NCBI RefSeq assembly: GCF_008806595.1
Contig: NZ_VZRB01000004.1
Coordinates: 124,001 to 188,000, forward strand
From: Streptomyces luteolifulvus
Lineage (GTDB): Bacteria; Actinomycetota; Actinomycetes; Streptomycetales; Streptomycetaceae
Length of the DNA: 64,000 nt
Direction of reading: 5' to 3'
The position numbers were made by a program, and so were the translations under genes. Positions 44,961-53,818 of this stretch are shown piece after piece (the stretch's first letter is position 1; every line of letters starts with the position of its first letter). Under the pieces are notes generated by a model. The model worked only from the letters and a program-made list of their open reading frames with translations. It was not told the DNA's origin and made no database searches.

Positions 44961-45947
44961 CTAGCTCAACGGGACGCGCAGGGCGCTGCGTTGCTGCCGC
45001 CAGGCCTTGAGCAGATGCGCCCCGAGCCGGTCTTCGAGCAGGCCGGTGGCATGGACACCGAACACGATGTCGGGCTCCAGCCGCGGCTCGTCGTCGAGGA
45101 GCCCGCCGACCACTTCATGGCGTACGACCTGCTCGTGCACGGCGTCGGCCTCCACATGCTCGTCGTAGAACCGCTGCGCCGCCGCTCCCGCACCGAGACG
45201 ACGAAGCGCCGAGGCCAGTCGACGGGAGGCCGGTGACGACGTCACCTCCACGGTCGCGAAGTGGCCGACGAGTGCGCCGCGCAGGGCCCGGTGCAACCCG
45301 AACAAGGACATGAGGTTCACGGTGGCGAGCGCCTCGGCGGGCGCGGCTTCCAGGTAGTGGCCGTAGGCCGTCTCCAGACCGAGGTCGCGCATCAGGTCCG
45401 CGAAAAGCTGAGCGTGGATCTCCTCCGCGCGGCCCGCGCCGAACTCGTCGAACTCCACGGCCACCATGGCCGCCTTGGCCCGCCCGCGCAGCCGGGGAAT
45501 GACCCAGGCATGCGGGTCGGCCTCTTTGAGGTGGTAGAGCGAGCGGACGGCCGCGTACTCCCTGAGCTGCCACAGCTCGCCGTCCCGCTCCAGGTGGTGG
45601 CTGACGCTCGTGCCGTCATGACCGACCGGTTCCACCAGCAGGTCGCCCAGCGCCTGTTCGGCATCCGAAAGCGGCGGTACGTCGGCGCGCAGGGCCTGGA
45701 GGAATCGCCGCTCCAGGGGACGACGCAGGGCCAGCAGGCCGACATCCCATTCGCGCTCCTCGGGCACGCCCGCGAAGCCCTGATAGTGGAGTTCGTAGAG
45801 CAGGTAGAGGGCCAGTTGCAGGTCGTCGCCGTACGGGTCACGGCCGTCCACGGACACGGCGTGCGGCCGCCCGCCGAGCAGCGCGCTCAGCACCGCAGCG
45901 GACAGCTCACCGCGTGCGCTGGGCAGTGGAGGTCCGGTCACGGTCAC
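44961..45947 (-). CDS. iron-containing redox enzyme, heme-oxygenase-like diiron (HDO) family
   Basis: A 328-residue all-helical protein. A ligand pattern of heme-oxygenase-like diiron oxidases can be read: Glu130; Glu168 with His178 ten residues later (EFDEFGAGRAEEIH); and His264, Asp268 and His271 (DEHVEADAVH). The spacings equal those of SznF (Glu215/His225; His311/Asp315/His318). Such enzymes activate O2 for N-oxygenation, C-C cleavage or similar chemistry; the substrate here is unknown. The GTG start overlaps the CDGSH stop, and a GGGAGC ribosome site precedes it. Together with CDGSH and HemK2 genes it forms one operon. Confidence 0.75.
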   Translation of the reverse strand: MTVTGPPLPSARGELSAAVLSALLGGRPHAVSVDGRDPYGDDLQLALYLLYELHYQGFAGVPEEREWDVGLLALRRPLERRFLQALRADVPPLSDAEQALGDLLVEPVGHDGTSVSHHLERDGELWQLREYAAVRSLYHLKEADPHAWVIPRLRGRAKAAMVAVEFDEFGAGRAEEIHAQLFADLMRDLGLETAYGHYLEAAPAEALATVNLMSLFGLHRALRGALVGHFATVEVTSSPASRRLASALRRLGAGAAAQRFYDEHVEADAVHEQVVRHEVVGGLLDDEPRLEPDIVFGVHATGLLEDRLGAHLLKAWRQQRSALRVPLS

Positions 45948-46159
45948 GGCAGCTCCCGGTCGCGCTTCGTCCTGCGGCGGTGGCTGGTGTCGCACCAGGG
46001 GTACGTACGGCTGCGGCGACAGGTGCATATCGCGACCATGAAACGCCGTGACGTGGCAATGCTGCCGTCGCCGAGGGCCACCTTGACCGGCCCCTCCACG
46101 AGCAGCGGCCCGCCGGGATCGATCACGACGCGGCGCAGGCGTTCAGGTGTGTGCGGCAC
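45944..46159 (-). CDS. CDGSH iron-sulfur domain protein
   Basis: A 71-residue protein with the 3Cys-1His [2Fe-2S] motif of mitoNEET-type proteins: Cys45, Cys47, Cys56 and His60 in CTCRRSRTYPWCDTSH. The usual Gly before the Ser is Thr. It is a likely electron or cluster donor for the diiron enzyme, whose gene overlaps its stop by four bases. GTG 46159 is the best start and lies within the end of the methyltransferase gene. A longer in-frame start at 46189 is possible. Confidence 0.8.
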   Translation of the reverse strand: MPHTPERLRRVVIDPGGPLLVEGPVKVALGDGSIATSRRFMVAICTCRRSRTYPWCDTSHRRRTKRDRELP

Positions 46160-46826
46160 GGATGACCACCAGTTCCTCTCGGTCCTCATCGCCCTGCACC
46201 AGGCCCTCCCTCACCAACCATCGCTGCCGGGAACGCAGTACCGGGCCGTAGGGCACCAGGGACCGGTCGGTGACCGCAGCGCGCAGCCCGGCGTCCCTCA
46301 GGCGCTCCAGCGTGGCCCGGATGCCGCACAGACCGGAGTGCACGATGAGCAGTGCACCCGCCGGACGCACGAGGGCAGGCGCCGCGGCGCAGATGCGATC
46401 GAGGAACGCACGCCCGTCCCGGCCGGCATCCCAGGACCGGGCCCGGCCACGGCGCGGCAGCCGAGCCGAGGGCGACGGCACGTAGGGCGGATTACAGACC
46501 ACCAGGTCGTACGACCGCCCCGACACGGCCTCCATGAGGTCCCCGCGGAGGACCCGAACCCGCTGCCGCGCCAGCAGCGCGTTGACCCGTGCGGTGAGCA
46601 CGGCCGGCCAGGAGATGTCGACGGCCGTCACCCGGGCGCCCAGCCGCGCGGCCTGTACCGCAAGCGCGCCGCTGCCGGTGCCGAGGTCGAGTACCTCGGT
46701 CGCGGAGCTGATGTCCTCCCGGTACAGGGCCCGCGCCAGCAGCCCGGTATCCCACTGCGGGGCATACACGCCAGGCGGTGTCAACGGGAGCGGCGGCGGT
46801 GCGGGCGCCAAGGTGTCCGCGGTCAT
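46143..46826 (-). CDS. HemK2/MTQ2-like class I methyltransferase
   Basis: A 227-residue S-adenosylmethionine-dependent methyltransferase. The SAM motif is VLDLGTGSGALAVQAARLGA; the motif NPPYVPSP marks the N5-glutamine/HemK-like group. It could modify a protein glutamine, but the family also methylates other substrates. It is the first gene of an overlapping operon with CDGSH and the diiron enzyme; this pairing suggests a joint biosynthetic step. ATG 46826 has GGAG seven bases upstream. Confidence 0.8.
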   Translation of the reverse strand: MTADTLAPAPPPLPLTPPGVYAPQWDTGLLARALYREDISSATEVLDLGTGSGALAVQAARLGARVTAVDISWPAVLTARVNALLARQRVRVLRGDLMEAVSGRSYDLVVCNPPYVPSPSARLPRRGRARSWDAGRDGRAFLDRICAAAPALVRPAGALLIVHSGLCGIRATLERLRDAGLRAAVTDRSLVPYGPVLRSRQRWLVREGLVQGDEDREELVVIRAAHT

Positions 46827-47002
46827 CGCAACTCCGTTCATCAGGGAACCCAACGAGAAGGCCACTTGTAGCGGGATATAGGGAGGAGTGCAGATATCTG
46901 GCGTTCTGCTTCGTCGCACTGGGTGCCCAGACCTCGGTGCTCCACACATGCCTCAAACCCTCCCCGCCCGCGCTGCACCGCCAGGTCACCACCGTCCCCT
47001 GG

Positions 47003-48115
47003 TCACCTCTGGTCCAGGCGGCGCCGGTCCTGCTCGCTCCATGTGCGGGTGTCGCGAGGTGCGACGTACGGCTCCCGGTCCTCGGGGTGGCCGCCGGCGA
47101 TGGCGCGCTGGCGCGAGGTCTCGGCGTCGAACTCCAGACCGAGGAGGATCGCCAGATTGGTGATCCACAGCCAGATCAGGAAGATGATGATCCCGGCGAA
47201 CGTGCCGTAGGTCTTGTTGTACGAACCGAAGTTGGCCACATACAGCGCGAACCCGGCTGAAGCGATCATCCAGATCAGCAGGGCCAGGAAACTGCCGGGT
47301 GTCACCCAGCGAAAGCCCCTGACGCGGGCGTTGGGGGTGGCCCAGTACAGGATCGCGATCATGACCGTGACGAGCAGCACGAGCAGCGGCCACTTGGCGA
47401 TCGACCACACGGTCAACGCCGTGTCGCCGATGCCCAGCGCGGTGCCCGCCTGGCGGGCCAGGGAGCCGGTGAACACGACGATCAGCGCGCTGATCACCGC
47501 CAGGACCATCAGCACCGCGGTCACGCCGACGCGGACCGGGAGTACCTTCCACACCGGCCGTCCCTCGGGCATGTCATAGACGGCGTTCGCGGCGCGGATG
47601 AACGCCGCGACATAGCCGGAGGCCGACCAGAGGGCCAGCACCAGACCCACGATCGCCATCACCGAGCCGATCCCGGCGTTGCCCTGCAGCTGGTTCACCG
47701 CGTTCGTGATCACATCGCGTGCGGAACCGGGGGTGACCTTGGTGAGGTTGCTGAGCACCTGGTCCGTCGCTGATTTGCCGGCGATGCCGAGCAACGACAC
47801 CAGCACCAGCAGCGCGGGGAAGAGCGCCAGGAGGCCGTAGTACGTCAGCGCCGCCGCCCGGTCGGTGAGCTCGTCGTCCTTGAACTCCCGCATGGACCGG
47901 CGCAGCACCGCCCACCACGCACCCTTGCCGAGGTGCGTCGGAGCATCCGGCGCCCGGCGCTCGACCTCCGGCTCCGGCCCGTACCGCTCGTCCCGCTCCC
48001 TGCCCTCCCGCGCGGCCGTGCCCGGCCCACGCTCACCCTCCGGGCGCCCTGACCGGTGACGATCACCGTCACCGGATGTCCGATCCTTATGTCCCAGTTT
48101 CATTAGTCGTGTCAT
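47003..48115 (-). CDS. YihY/BrkB family membrane protein
   Basis: A 370-residue protein with about six transmembrane helices and the family core RAAALTYYGLLALFPALLVL. It also has LWSASGYVAAFIRAANAVYD and IWLWITNLAILLGLEFDAE. An N-terminal Arg/Glu/Gly-rich segment of about 60 residues is probably cytoplasmic. BrkB-type proteins were once called RNase BN; their function is uncertain (transport or envelope). The start is unclear: ATGs at 48115 and 48103 both lack good ribosome sites. Confidence 0.85.
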   Translation of the reverse strand: MTRLMKLGHKDRTSGDGDRHRSGRPEGERGPGTAAREGRERDERYGPEPEVERRAPDAPTHLGKGAWWAVLRRSMREFKDDELTDRAAALTYYGLLALFPALLVLVSLLGIAGKSATDQVLSNLTKVTPGSARDVITNAVNQLQGNAGIGSVMAIVGLVLALWSASGYVAAFIRAANAVYDMPEGRPVWKVLPVRVGVTAVLMVLAVISALIVVFTGSLARQAGTALGIGDTALTVWSIAKWPLLVLLVTVMIAILYWATPNARVRGFRWVTPGSFLALLIWMIASAGFALYVANFGSYNKTYGTFAGIIIFLIWLWITNLAILLGLEFDAETSRQRAIAGGHPEDREPYVAPRDTRTWSEQDRRRLDQR

Positions 48116-48179
48116 GTATAGGCGGGTATCCCATGGACGACACCTCACGCCCCACCCCTTCCGAACCTGCGATGGCAAG

Positions 48180-48341
48180 GTGCGGGTTGCTGACCTGAGA
48201 GAGCTGCGGCAACTGAGTAAGGCGGAGCTGTATCAGCGAGCCACCGAGCAGAAGATCACCGACCGCTCCAAGATGAGCCGGGAGCAGCTCGTCGACGCAC
48301 TCGACAGTGCCGGGCGCCGCCGTAAGAAGAGCGCTGCCTGA
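48180..48341 (+). CDS. small SAP/Rho_N-like protein
   Basis: A 53-residue basic protein (LRELRQLSKAELYQRATEQ, then SKMSREQLVDALDS and RRRKKSAA). The helix-extended loop-helix pattern is the same as the tail of the two 'plasmid stabilization' proteins in this window. It may bind nucleic acid. GTG 48180 overlaps an AAGG; the start is not certain. Confidence 0.6.
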   Translation: MRVADLRELRQLSKAELYQRATEQKITDRSKMSREQLVDALDSAGRRRKKSAA

Positions 48342-48538
48342 GGCCGCTGCCCCGCGCCCATGCTCTGGTCCCTGCCGGAGCCGAGGCTCACGATCGCATC
48401 AACCGTCCCATACCCGCCCCACAGCACGTCACCGTCTGGGGCGGGTTCCGGGCGCGGTCTCGGCGGACGCGGGCCAGGTGATTCTGCGCCTGCAGGCACG
48501 GCACCGACCCGGCGCCCGCGTTCCGGATGAAGCAGTTC

Positions 48539-48997
48539 TCATCCCGGAGTGACGCGGCCGCGCCACGAACCTGACTCACCGCCGCGCTCTTCGATGTACT
48601 CCTTGAAGCGACGCATGTCCCCCTTGACCCGCCGATCCATCATGCCGAGTACGTCGGCGGCCTTTTCCGCCGGTCCGCTCGATTCGACGTCCATGACGAG
48701 CTCCACGCGCGTGTGCATGTTGTCCAGGCTCTGGAAGCGCACCATGCCCATCTGCCGGGTGTCGCCGCCGATCGTGCGCCAGGCGATCCTCTCGTCCGTA
48801 AGCTGGTCCACGATCTCGGTGTCGAACTCGCGCCGCACGCCGCCGATCTTGGTGGTCCAGTGGTTATGGGTGTCGTCGAGCTGAGTCACCTCTTCAACAC
48901 CCTCCATGAACTTCGGGAACTCCTCGAACTGTGTCCACTGGTTGTACGCGGTACGGATCGGTACGGCGACCTCAACCGCTTCCTTCACTGTGCTCAC
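48539..48997 (-). CDS. SRPBCC (START/Bet v1-like) family protein
   Basis: A 152-residue protein with the cyclase/dehydrase signature: VPIRTAYNQWTQFEEFPKFM, then WTTKIGGVRREFDTEIVDQL and WRTIGGDTRQMG. The fold has a hydrophobic cavity. Stand-alone members of this type are stress-associated and of unknown ligand. An acidic C-terminus (KEYIEERGGESGSW) follows the long helix. Confidence 0.85.
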   Translation of the reverse strand: MSTVKEAVEVAVPIRTAYNQWTQFEEFPKFMEGVEEVTQLDDTHNHWTTKIGGVRREFDTEIVDQLTDERIAWRTIGGDTRQMGMVRFQSLDNMHTRVELVMDVESSGPAEKAADVLGMMDRRVKGDMRRFKEYIEERGGESGSWRGRVTPG

Positions 48998-49398
48998 GGC
49001 TACGTCTCCCTCGGTTGCCGACGGGCGCGGACAGCGGGCCCGTCCTACGGATCATGGACGGTGAGCCGAGTACCCAGGACCCGCGTTGGTACAACCAGGG
49101 CGTTTGTCCCACTGCCTGGGCACCCAAACGAAACCTTTCGTCCGCCAAGGCCTTCACAGGGCCATGTGCGACCCTCACCCGGATGTTGGACACGGGGGTC
49201 GGGTGTTGTCGCGGCTGACACAGCGGAACGCCACGGGCCGCGCGTGGAGAGCGGTGGGCCCTGCCTTCGCGCCCTTCCGCGCCTCCCTCTTCATGGACAC
49301 GTTCCAGCTCTCCGCGGGGGCGTTGTACTCACTGCCGCCGACCGCGCTCACGCTCCTTCTCACGCGGGCCCGTTCGCAGGTGTCGGCGAACGCAGCAC
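48998..49398. other. gene-less stretch, likely relic DNA
   Basis: No intact gene. A short frame on the + strand (FAPFRASLFMDTFQLSAGAL) looks protein-like but has no family I recognise and no start context. It borders the ctaD relic. Confidence 0.4.
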
Positions 49399-49710
49399 TC
49401 ACTCATCGGACTGCCTTCGCGACGGGTCGGTGCCCTTGGGAAAGTACCGGCGCAGCAGTCCGTGGCGGGGCGGCGGACAAGACGTCGCCCACTCCAGCCC
49501 GCGTCCGTACCCCCAAGGATCGTCCTCGGCCACCGGCTTGGCGTGGCGCGCCGTGTGCCAGACGCCGTACTGCAACGCAGCGTGGAGACGCCGAGCAGGA
49601 ACGCGCCCAGCGACACAGGGTGTTGAGGAGCGTGAAACCGTCGGCGGGCAGGTAGTCGGCCTACCGGCGGGGCATGCCCTTCTCGCCGAGCCAGTGCTGC
49701 ACGGGACTCC
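49399..49710 (-). pseudogene. ctaD fragment (cytochrome c oxidase subunit I, C-terminus)
   Basis: Three frames together read as the last part of Cta[12 protein letters not shown], a stop in place of a tyrosine, [15 protein letters not shown], a shift, [10 protein letters not shown], another shift, and [20 protein letters not shown] followed by [12 protein letters not shown]. At least one nonsense mutation and two frameshifts are present, and the first 400 or so residues are absent. It is a clear pseudogene fragment, not a working oxidase. Confidence 0.8.
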
Positions 49711-49794
49711 GGACGTCGGCGCCACCCCAGCCTGGGGGGCGCCCGGCTGCGCGCACGTCGGGCCGTGTCTTGCCGCTCGACCTGATCCGCGCGT

Positions 49795-50107
49795 CGACCG
49801 GCATCACCCACACGGTGGTCGCCTGCCGGGTATTCGGCTCCACCGTCACCACCGCCGCCCGGCTGGCGCTGCAGCTCAAGGAGCGGAGACGGCTCGGCCC
49901 CGCAGGCACCGCCGCAGTTCCTCGGCGTACGGCACGACGACGCCCGCCACGATCACCCCGGCGAGCCCCGCCAGGTACGGAGCGGGCAGGGGACGTTCCT
50001 TGGGCAGCAGGCGCCAGTCCCCGGGGTTCGGGCCGCCGCGCAGTGCCGAGCGGACCTGATCGGCGTGCAGGCAGGCGGTGAACGCCAGAGCGCTGAGCGG
50101 AAGCACC
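49795..50107. repeat. dispersed repeat, copy B
   Basis: This is the partner of 34105-34428. It includes the 3' third of the intact membrane-protein gene at 49876 and about 80 bases beyond its stop. It is probably the source copy, because the gene here is complete. Confidence 0.75.
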
Positions 50108-50514
50108 TCGAGGAAGCTGTGGATGTGCTGCTCGACCGGCCGGATCTCGCGTTCGCCGGAGGCCAGCCACACGTCGTACACGGCCGTGGCGCCGTGCGCG
50201 ACGGCGGCGCCGCCCATCGCGGTGAGCACCAGGGGATTGACGCGGGCCAGCAGCCCCATGACCACCGGTACGCCCGCCTCGGTCATCATCAGCGCGTGGA
50301 TCGCGGACTCCTTGGTGCCGCTCGTCCGCTCGATCTTCGTCCGCCGGTGCATCCACCAGTCCGCCAGGCCGGGCACCACCCACAGCGGGAGCACCCCGAG
50401 CAGCAGGAACCGGCGATTGGCGTCCTCCACGTCGGTCGAGTGCAGCGGGATCCGCAGATCCTCGGCCCGCCGCCAGTGCCGCCATGCCTTGCGGGGCAGT
50501 GCGCGCAGTGCCAT
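49876..50514 (-). CDS. conserved membrane protein of unknown function
   Basis: A 212-residue protein with about four hydrophobic segments (RRFLLLGVLPLWVVPGLADW, VPVVMGLLARVNPLVLTAM, LEVLPLSALAFTACLH and YLAGLAGVIVAGVVVPYAEE). Several His residues are near membrane edges (WWMHRRTKIE, EQHIHSFLE), as in small metal or heme membrane proteins. I do not recognise a named family. GGAGGG precedes ATG 50514. A truncated copy is at 34181. Confidence 0.7.
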   Translation of the reverse strand: MALRALPRKAWRHWRRAEDLRIPLHSTDVEDANRRFLLLGVLPLWVVPGLADWWMHRRTKIERTSGTKESAIHALMMTEAGVPVVMGLLARVNPLVLTAMGGAAVAHGATAVYDVWLASGEREIRPVEQHIHSFLEVLPLSALAFTACLHADQVRSALRGGPNPGDWRLLPKERPLPAPYLAGLAGVIVAGVVVPYAEELRRCLRGRAVSAP

Positions 50515-50665
50515 GGAAACCCTCCGTGACGTCTGTGTCCTGGTCTTCGAGTGCCGGCTCCCCGGTACCCCACCGCATGCCGGCGACACCATGCACGACC
50601 CGGTGTCCGCCGGGTACTCGGCAGCAGGGCCCCAACGCCACAGACCCGCTCCACCAGGAGGCACG

Positions 50666-51622
50666 ATGGCTGACTTCGGATACTTCCTGTCCAGTGAGGA
50701 GCACAGCCCGCCGGAGCTCGTCGACCAGGCGCGGATGGCCGAGCAGGCCGGCTTCGACGCGCTGTGGATCTCGGACCACTACCACCCGTGGAACGACCAG
50801 CAGGGCGAGAGCCCGTTCGTGTGGACGGTGATCGGCGCCCTGTCGCAGGCCGTCTCGCTGCCCGTGGAAACGGCCGTGACCTGCCCGCTCGTGCGCACGC
50901 ACCCCGCCGTGATCGCCCAGGCGGCCGCCACCAGCGCGGCACAGTTGGGCAGCCGGTTCCGACTGGGCGTCGGCACGGGTGAGGCCCTGAACGAACACAT
51001 CCTGGGCGATGCGTGGCCCGAGGCGTCGGTGCGGCTGGAGATGCTGGAGGAGGCCCTCCAGATCATCCGGAAGCTGTTCACAGGCGAGCAGACCAGCCAT
51101 CGCGGCAGGCACTACACCGTGGAGAACGCCCGCCTGTACACCCTCCCCGACCAGCCGGTCCCCATCGACGTCTCCGCCTTCGGCCCGCAGGCCGCCGAGG
51201 TCGCGGGCCGCATCGGCGACGGGCTGATCACGATGATGCCCGACGCCGCCTTCGTCGAGCGCTTCCGGCGCGGTGGCGGCGGCGCCAAGCCGGTGTACGG
51301 CGGGCTCAAGGTGTGCTGGGGCTCGGACCGGCACGAGGCGGTCCGCACCGCGCACCGTCTGTGGGCCAACGAGCAGCTGCCGGGGGAGCTCGCGCAGATC
51401 CTGCCGACCCCGCGCCACTTCGAGCAGGCGTCGGAGCTGGTCACCGAGGAGCAGGTCGCGGCGTCCGTGCCGTGCGGCGACGATCCGGACGCGCACATCG
51501 AGGCGCTGACCGCGTTCGTCGACGCCGGATTCGACACCGTGTACGTCAACCAGATCGGCAAGGACCAGCAGGGCTTCTTCGACTTCTACCGCAGCAAGGT
51601 CCTGCCCCAGCTGGGCGACTGA
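50666..51622 (+). CDS. F420-dependent LLM-class oxidoreductase (TIGR03557-type)
   Basis: A 318-residue luciferase-like TIM-barrel protein. The N-terminus MADFGYFLSSEEHSPPELVD, and ALWISDHYHPWNDQQGESPFVW, are those of the TIGR03557 F420-dependent group related to F420-dependent glucose-6-phosphate dehydrogenase. GVGTGEALNEHILG is the cofactor-phosphate loop. It would transfer hydride between F420 and an unknown substrate. AGGAGG lies five bases before the ATG. The isochorismatase-like gene starts ten bases after its stop, so they are one operon. Confidence 0.85.
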   Translation: MADFGYFLSSEEHSPPELVDQARMAEQAGFDALWISDHYHPWNDQQGESPFVWTVIGALSQAVSLPVETAVTCPLVRTHPAVIAQAAATSAAQLGSRFRLGVGTGEALNEHILGDAWPEASVRLEMLEEALQIIRKLFTGEQTSHRGRHYTVENARLYTLPDQPVPIDVSAFGPQAAEVAGRIGDGLITMMPDAAFVERFRRGGGGAKPVYGGLKVCWGSDRHEAVRTAHRLWANEQLPGELAQILPTPRHFEQASELVTEEQVAASVPCGDDPDAHIEALTAFVDAGFDTVYVNQIGKDQQGFFDFYRSKVLPQLGD

Positions 51623-51631
51623 CCACACCAG

Positions 51632-52216
51632 GTGAGGGACGTGGTGCACAGGCCCGTGGAGCAGGGCGGCCTCGCGCTCATCGTGATCGACATGATCAAC
51701 ACATACGACCACGAGGACGCCGAGCTGCTCGCCCCCTCCGCCGGGCGCATCGTGCCCGTCGTGGCGGACCTGGTCGGCCGGGCCCGCGACGCGGACGTCC
51801 CGGTGGTCTACGCCAACGACAACCTCGGGCTGTGGCGCTCCCACCACGGAGAACTCGTCGATACGGCGCTGGACGGGCCGCACGCGGAACTGGTCGAGCC
51901 GATACGGCCCGACGACGACTCGCTGTTCGTCGTGAAGGCCCGCCACTCGATCTTCTACGAGACGCCCATGTCCTACCTGCTGTGGCAACTCGGCGTCGGC
52001 CATGTGGTGCTGTGCGGTCAGGTCACCGAGCAGTGCGTCCTCTACTCCGCCCTGGACGCGCACATCCGCCACCTGGAGGTCACGGTGCCGAGGGATGCCG
52101 TGGCCTGCATCCATCCCCATCTGGAGGCCGCCGCCCTGGAAATGATGGAACGCAACATGGGGGCCCGGATCGTCACGGCGAAAGAGATCGGCTTCTCCCC
52201 TGCGAGGACGGAATAG
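51632..52216 (+). CDS. isochorismatase-like cysteine hydrolase
   Basis: A 194-residue hydrolase with the family triad Asp20 (IVIDMIN), Lys102 (VVKARHS) and Cys135 (VTEQCVLYSA). Cysteine hydrolases of this type cut amides such as nicotinamide or carbamoyl compounds; the substrate is unknown. GTG 51632 is used; GTG 51641, preceded by GAGGGAC, would remove three residues. It is downstream of the F420 oxidoreductase. Confidence 0.8.
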   Translation: MRDVVHRPVEQGGLALIVIDMINTYDHEDAELLAPSAGRIVPVVADLVGRARDADVPVVYANDNLGLWRSHHGELVDTALDGPHAELVEPIRPDDDSLFVVKARHSIFYETPMSYLLWQLGVGHVVLCGQVTEQCVLYSALDAHIRHLEVTVPRDAVACIHPHLEAAALEMMERNMGARIVTAKEIGFSPARTE

Positions 52217-52656
52217 CGTCGCCCGCTTCGGGCCAGTGACCGGGAAAGGTGGGTGTACCCGATGGCACCTGGGGAGCATCCTGGCCGGAACCACGGTCGG
52301 GGTTGGCCCGTTCTGCGGTCAGACGTCCGTCTCGGTGCGCAGGGCCGTGACCAGGTCACCGAAGGCTTCACCACGGACGCGTTTGGCGCCATGATCGGCC
52401 TCCGGACTGGTGCGGACGTCCGTCCCGTACGGCACCTCAATGCAGTCCGATCACGCCGGCATGACGGCCGACCACTGGGCTACCCGCCAGCATGCGGGTT
52501 CGGAAACCAGCTCGCGGGCTCTCCGAGCTCTGTCTCGGGGAGCTCATCATTTTCCCGCCATTGTGCTGCGCGATTCCCATGGTGCGGGGATGCGGGAGGA
52601 GGAAGCCGGGCAGGCGAACATCTGTCCCCGCTCCGCTCACACCTCCGGTGATATGC
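52217..52656. other. gene-less stretch
   Basis: About 440 bases without a convincing gene. On the minus strand near 52320-52390 a short frame reads GEAFGDLVTALRTETDV before a stop, perhaps the end of a lost gene. Otherwise I see nothing. Confidence 0.4.
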
Positions 52657-52986
52657 ATGACGTCGCCCGCGCTCCCTCGCCGAGAACGCAACGACCCTCC
52701 CCCTTTCGACGACCTCAAGCAGGAGGTCGAGCAGCTGCGAGCGGAGAATGAGCAGCTGCAGCGAGCGGTCGCCTCCCACGCGGTGGTCGATCAGGCCATC
52801 GGGGCCCTGGTGATGATGGCAAGGATCAGTCCGCCAGAGGGATTCACCGTGATGCGCGAGGTCTCACAGCACACCAACACCAGGCTGTCCTCGATCGCCG
52901 AGCAGATCATCGGGCACGCGCAGGGTGCCGCCCTGCCCGAGACGATCCTGGCCGAACTCCACGCGGCGCTCGTCCGCAGGAGGTGA
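52657..52986 (+). CDS. ANTAR domain protein with coiled coil
   Basis: A 109-residue protein. A coiled coil (DLKQEVEQLRAENEQLQRAV) is followed by an ANTAR-like RNA-binding region (DQAIGALVMMARISPPEGFT, continuing TVMREVSQHTNTRLSSIAEQ). ANTAR proteins bind twin hairpins in mRNA and prevent termination. No GAF or receiver sensor is attached. The start is uncertain because no strong ribosome site precedes ATG 52657. Confidence 0.75.
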   Translation: MTSPALPRRERNDPPPFDDLKQEVEQLRAENEQLQRAVASHAVVDQAIGALVMMARISPPEGFTVMREVSQHTNTRLSSIAEQIIGHAQGAALPETILAELHAALVRRR

Positions 52987-53212
52987 CCCGCACGCGAGAG
53001 GCTGAACCGGGGGCGGCCCCGTGACCGCCGACCGCACTGTCGTCCGGATGTCCAGGAACGGGATACTGGCCGTGACGCGTTTCCGACCGGCTCCCGCTGC
53101 GCCTCACAGCCCCCCTCCCCCGTGGCGGCCGGACGAACACGTGACGATCACACCGTGGGGCAGGAGAACTCATTCTGGGGTGAGCGGCTTACCTCGGTGT
53201 ACTTCGGGATAA

Positions 53213-53769
53213 GTGCAGTTCATGAGGTTGCTGACGGGTTGGCGCGAAGCTGATCGATTGGTGGCCCAGCAGACGGCCTCCGGCATCCCGCCCCGCGTCG
53301 CCAAGGTGCTCTCGGCCGTGGAGGAGAGCGCCGAGAGCACGAAGCTGTGGTGCAGCGCCGCCGTCGCCATGGCGGGGCTGAGCGGATGGCGTGGCCGTCA
53401 GGCGGCGGCCAGCGGTCTTGCCGCCCTGGTGGTCGCCCAGCTCATCTCGAACGGCCTGTGCAAGCAGCTGGCCGACCGGGCCCGGCCCCCGAAGGAGTGG
53501 TTCCCGCACGACGAGGTCGACGACCGCCCCGACCCTCCTCCCTCCCCTCCGGCCACACTGCCGCCGCGGTGGCCTTCACCGCGACTGTGGCACCCACATG
53601 GCCGGCCGCTGGCGCATCGTGCGCGGTACCGGCCGCCATGGTGGCGCTCGAGCGGGTGCAAAGTGGAGCCCACTATCCGAGTGACGTAGCCGCCGGCGCC
53701 GCCATCGGCCTGGCCAGCGCCTGGCTCACCCGCCGCGCTCCGCGCCTGATCCTGCGTCATGGGCCCTGA
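53213..53769 (+). pseudogene. frameshifted PAP2 family phosphatase
   Basis: The first part reaches the first PAP2 motif KQLADRARP. One base is then gained or lost near 53530-53555. The second motif LPSGHTAAAVAF and the third, ALERVQSGAHYPSDVAAGA, continue in another frame to TGA 53767. Apart from this, all motifs of a membrane phosphatidic-acid phosphatase are intact, so the shift is recent or a sequencing error. Confidence 0.75.
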
Positions 53770-53818
53770 AGAGGCCGAGTCCGTCGACGTCGTTGCCCCG
53801 CAGGTCCCGCACACGGTT

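Noticed and set aside
49661..52294. 877-codon minus-strand frame over the F420 oxidoreductase and hydrolase genes
   Set aside because: Only its last codons match ctaD; the remainder is antisense to well-supported + genes.
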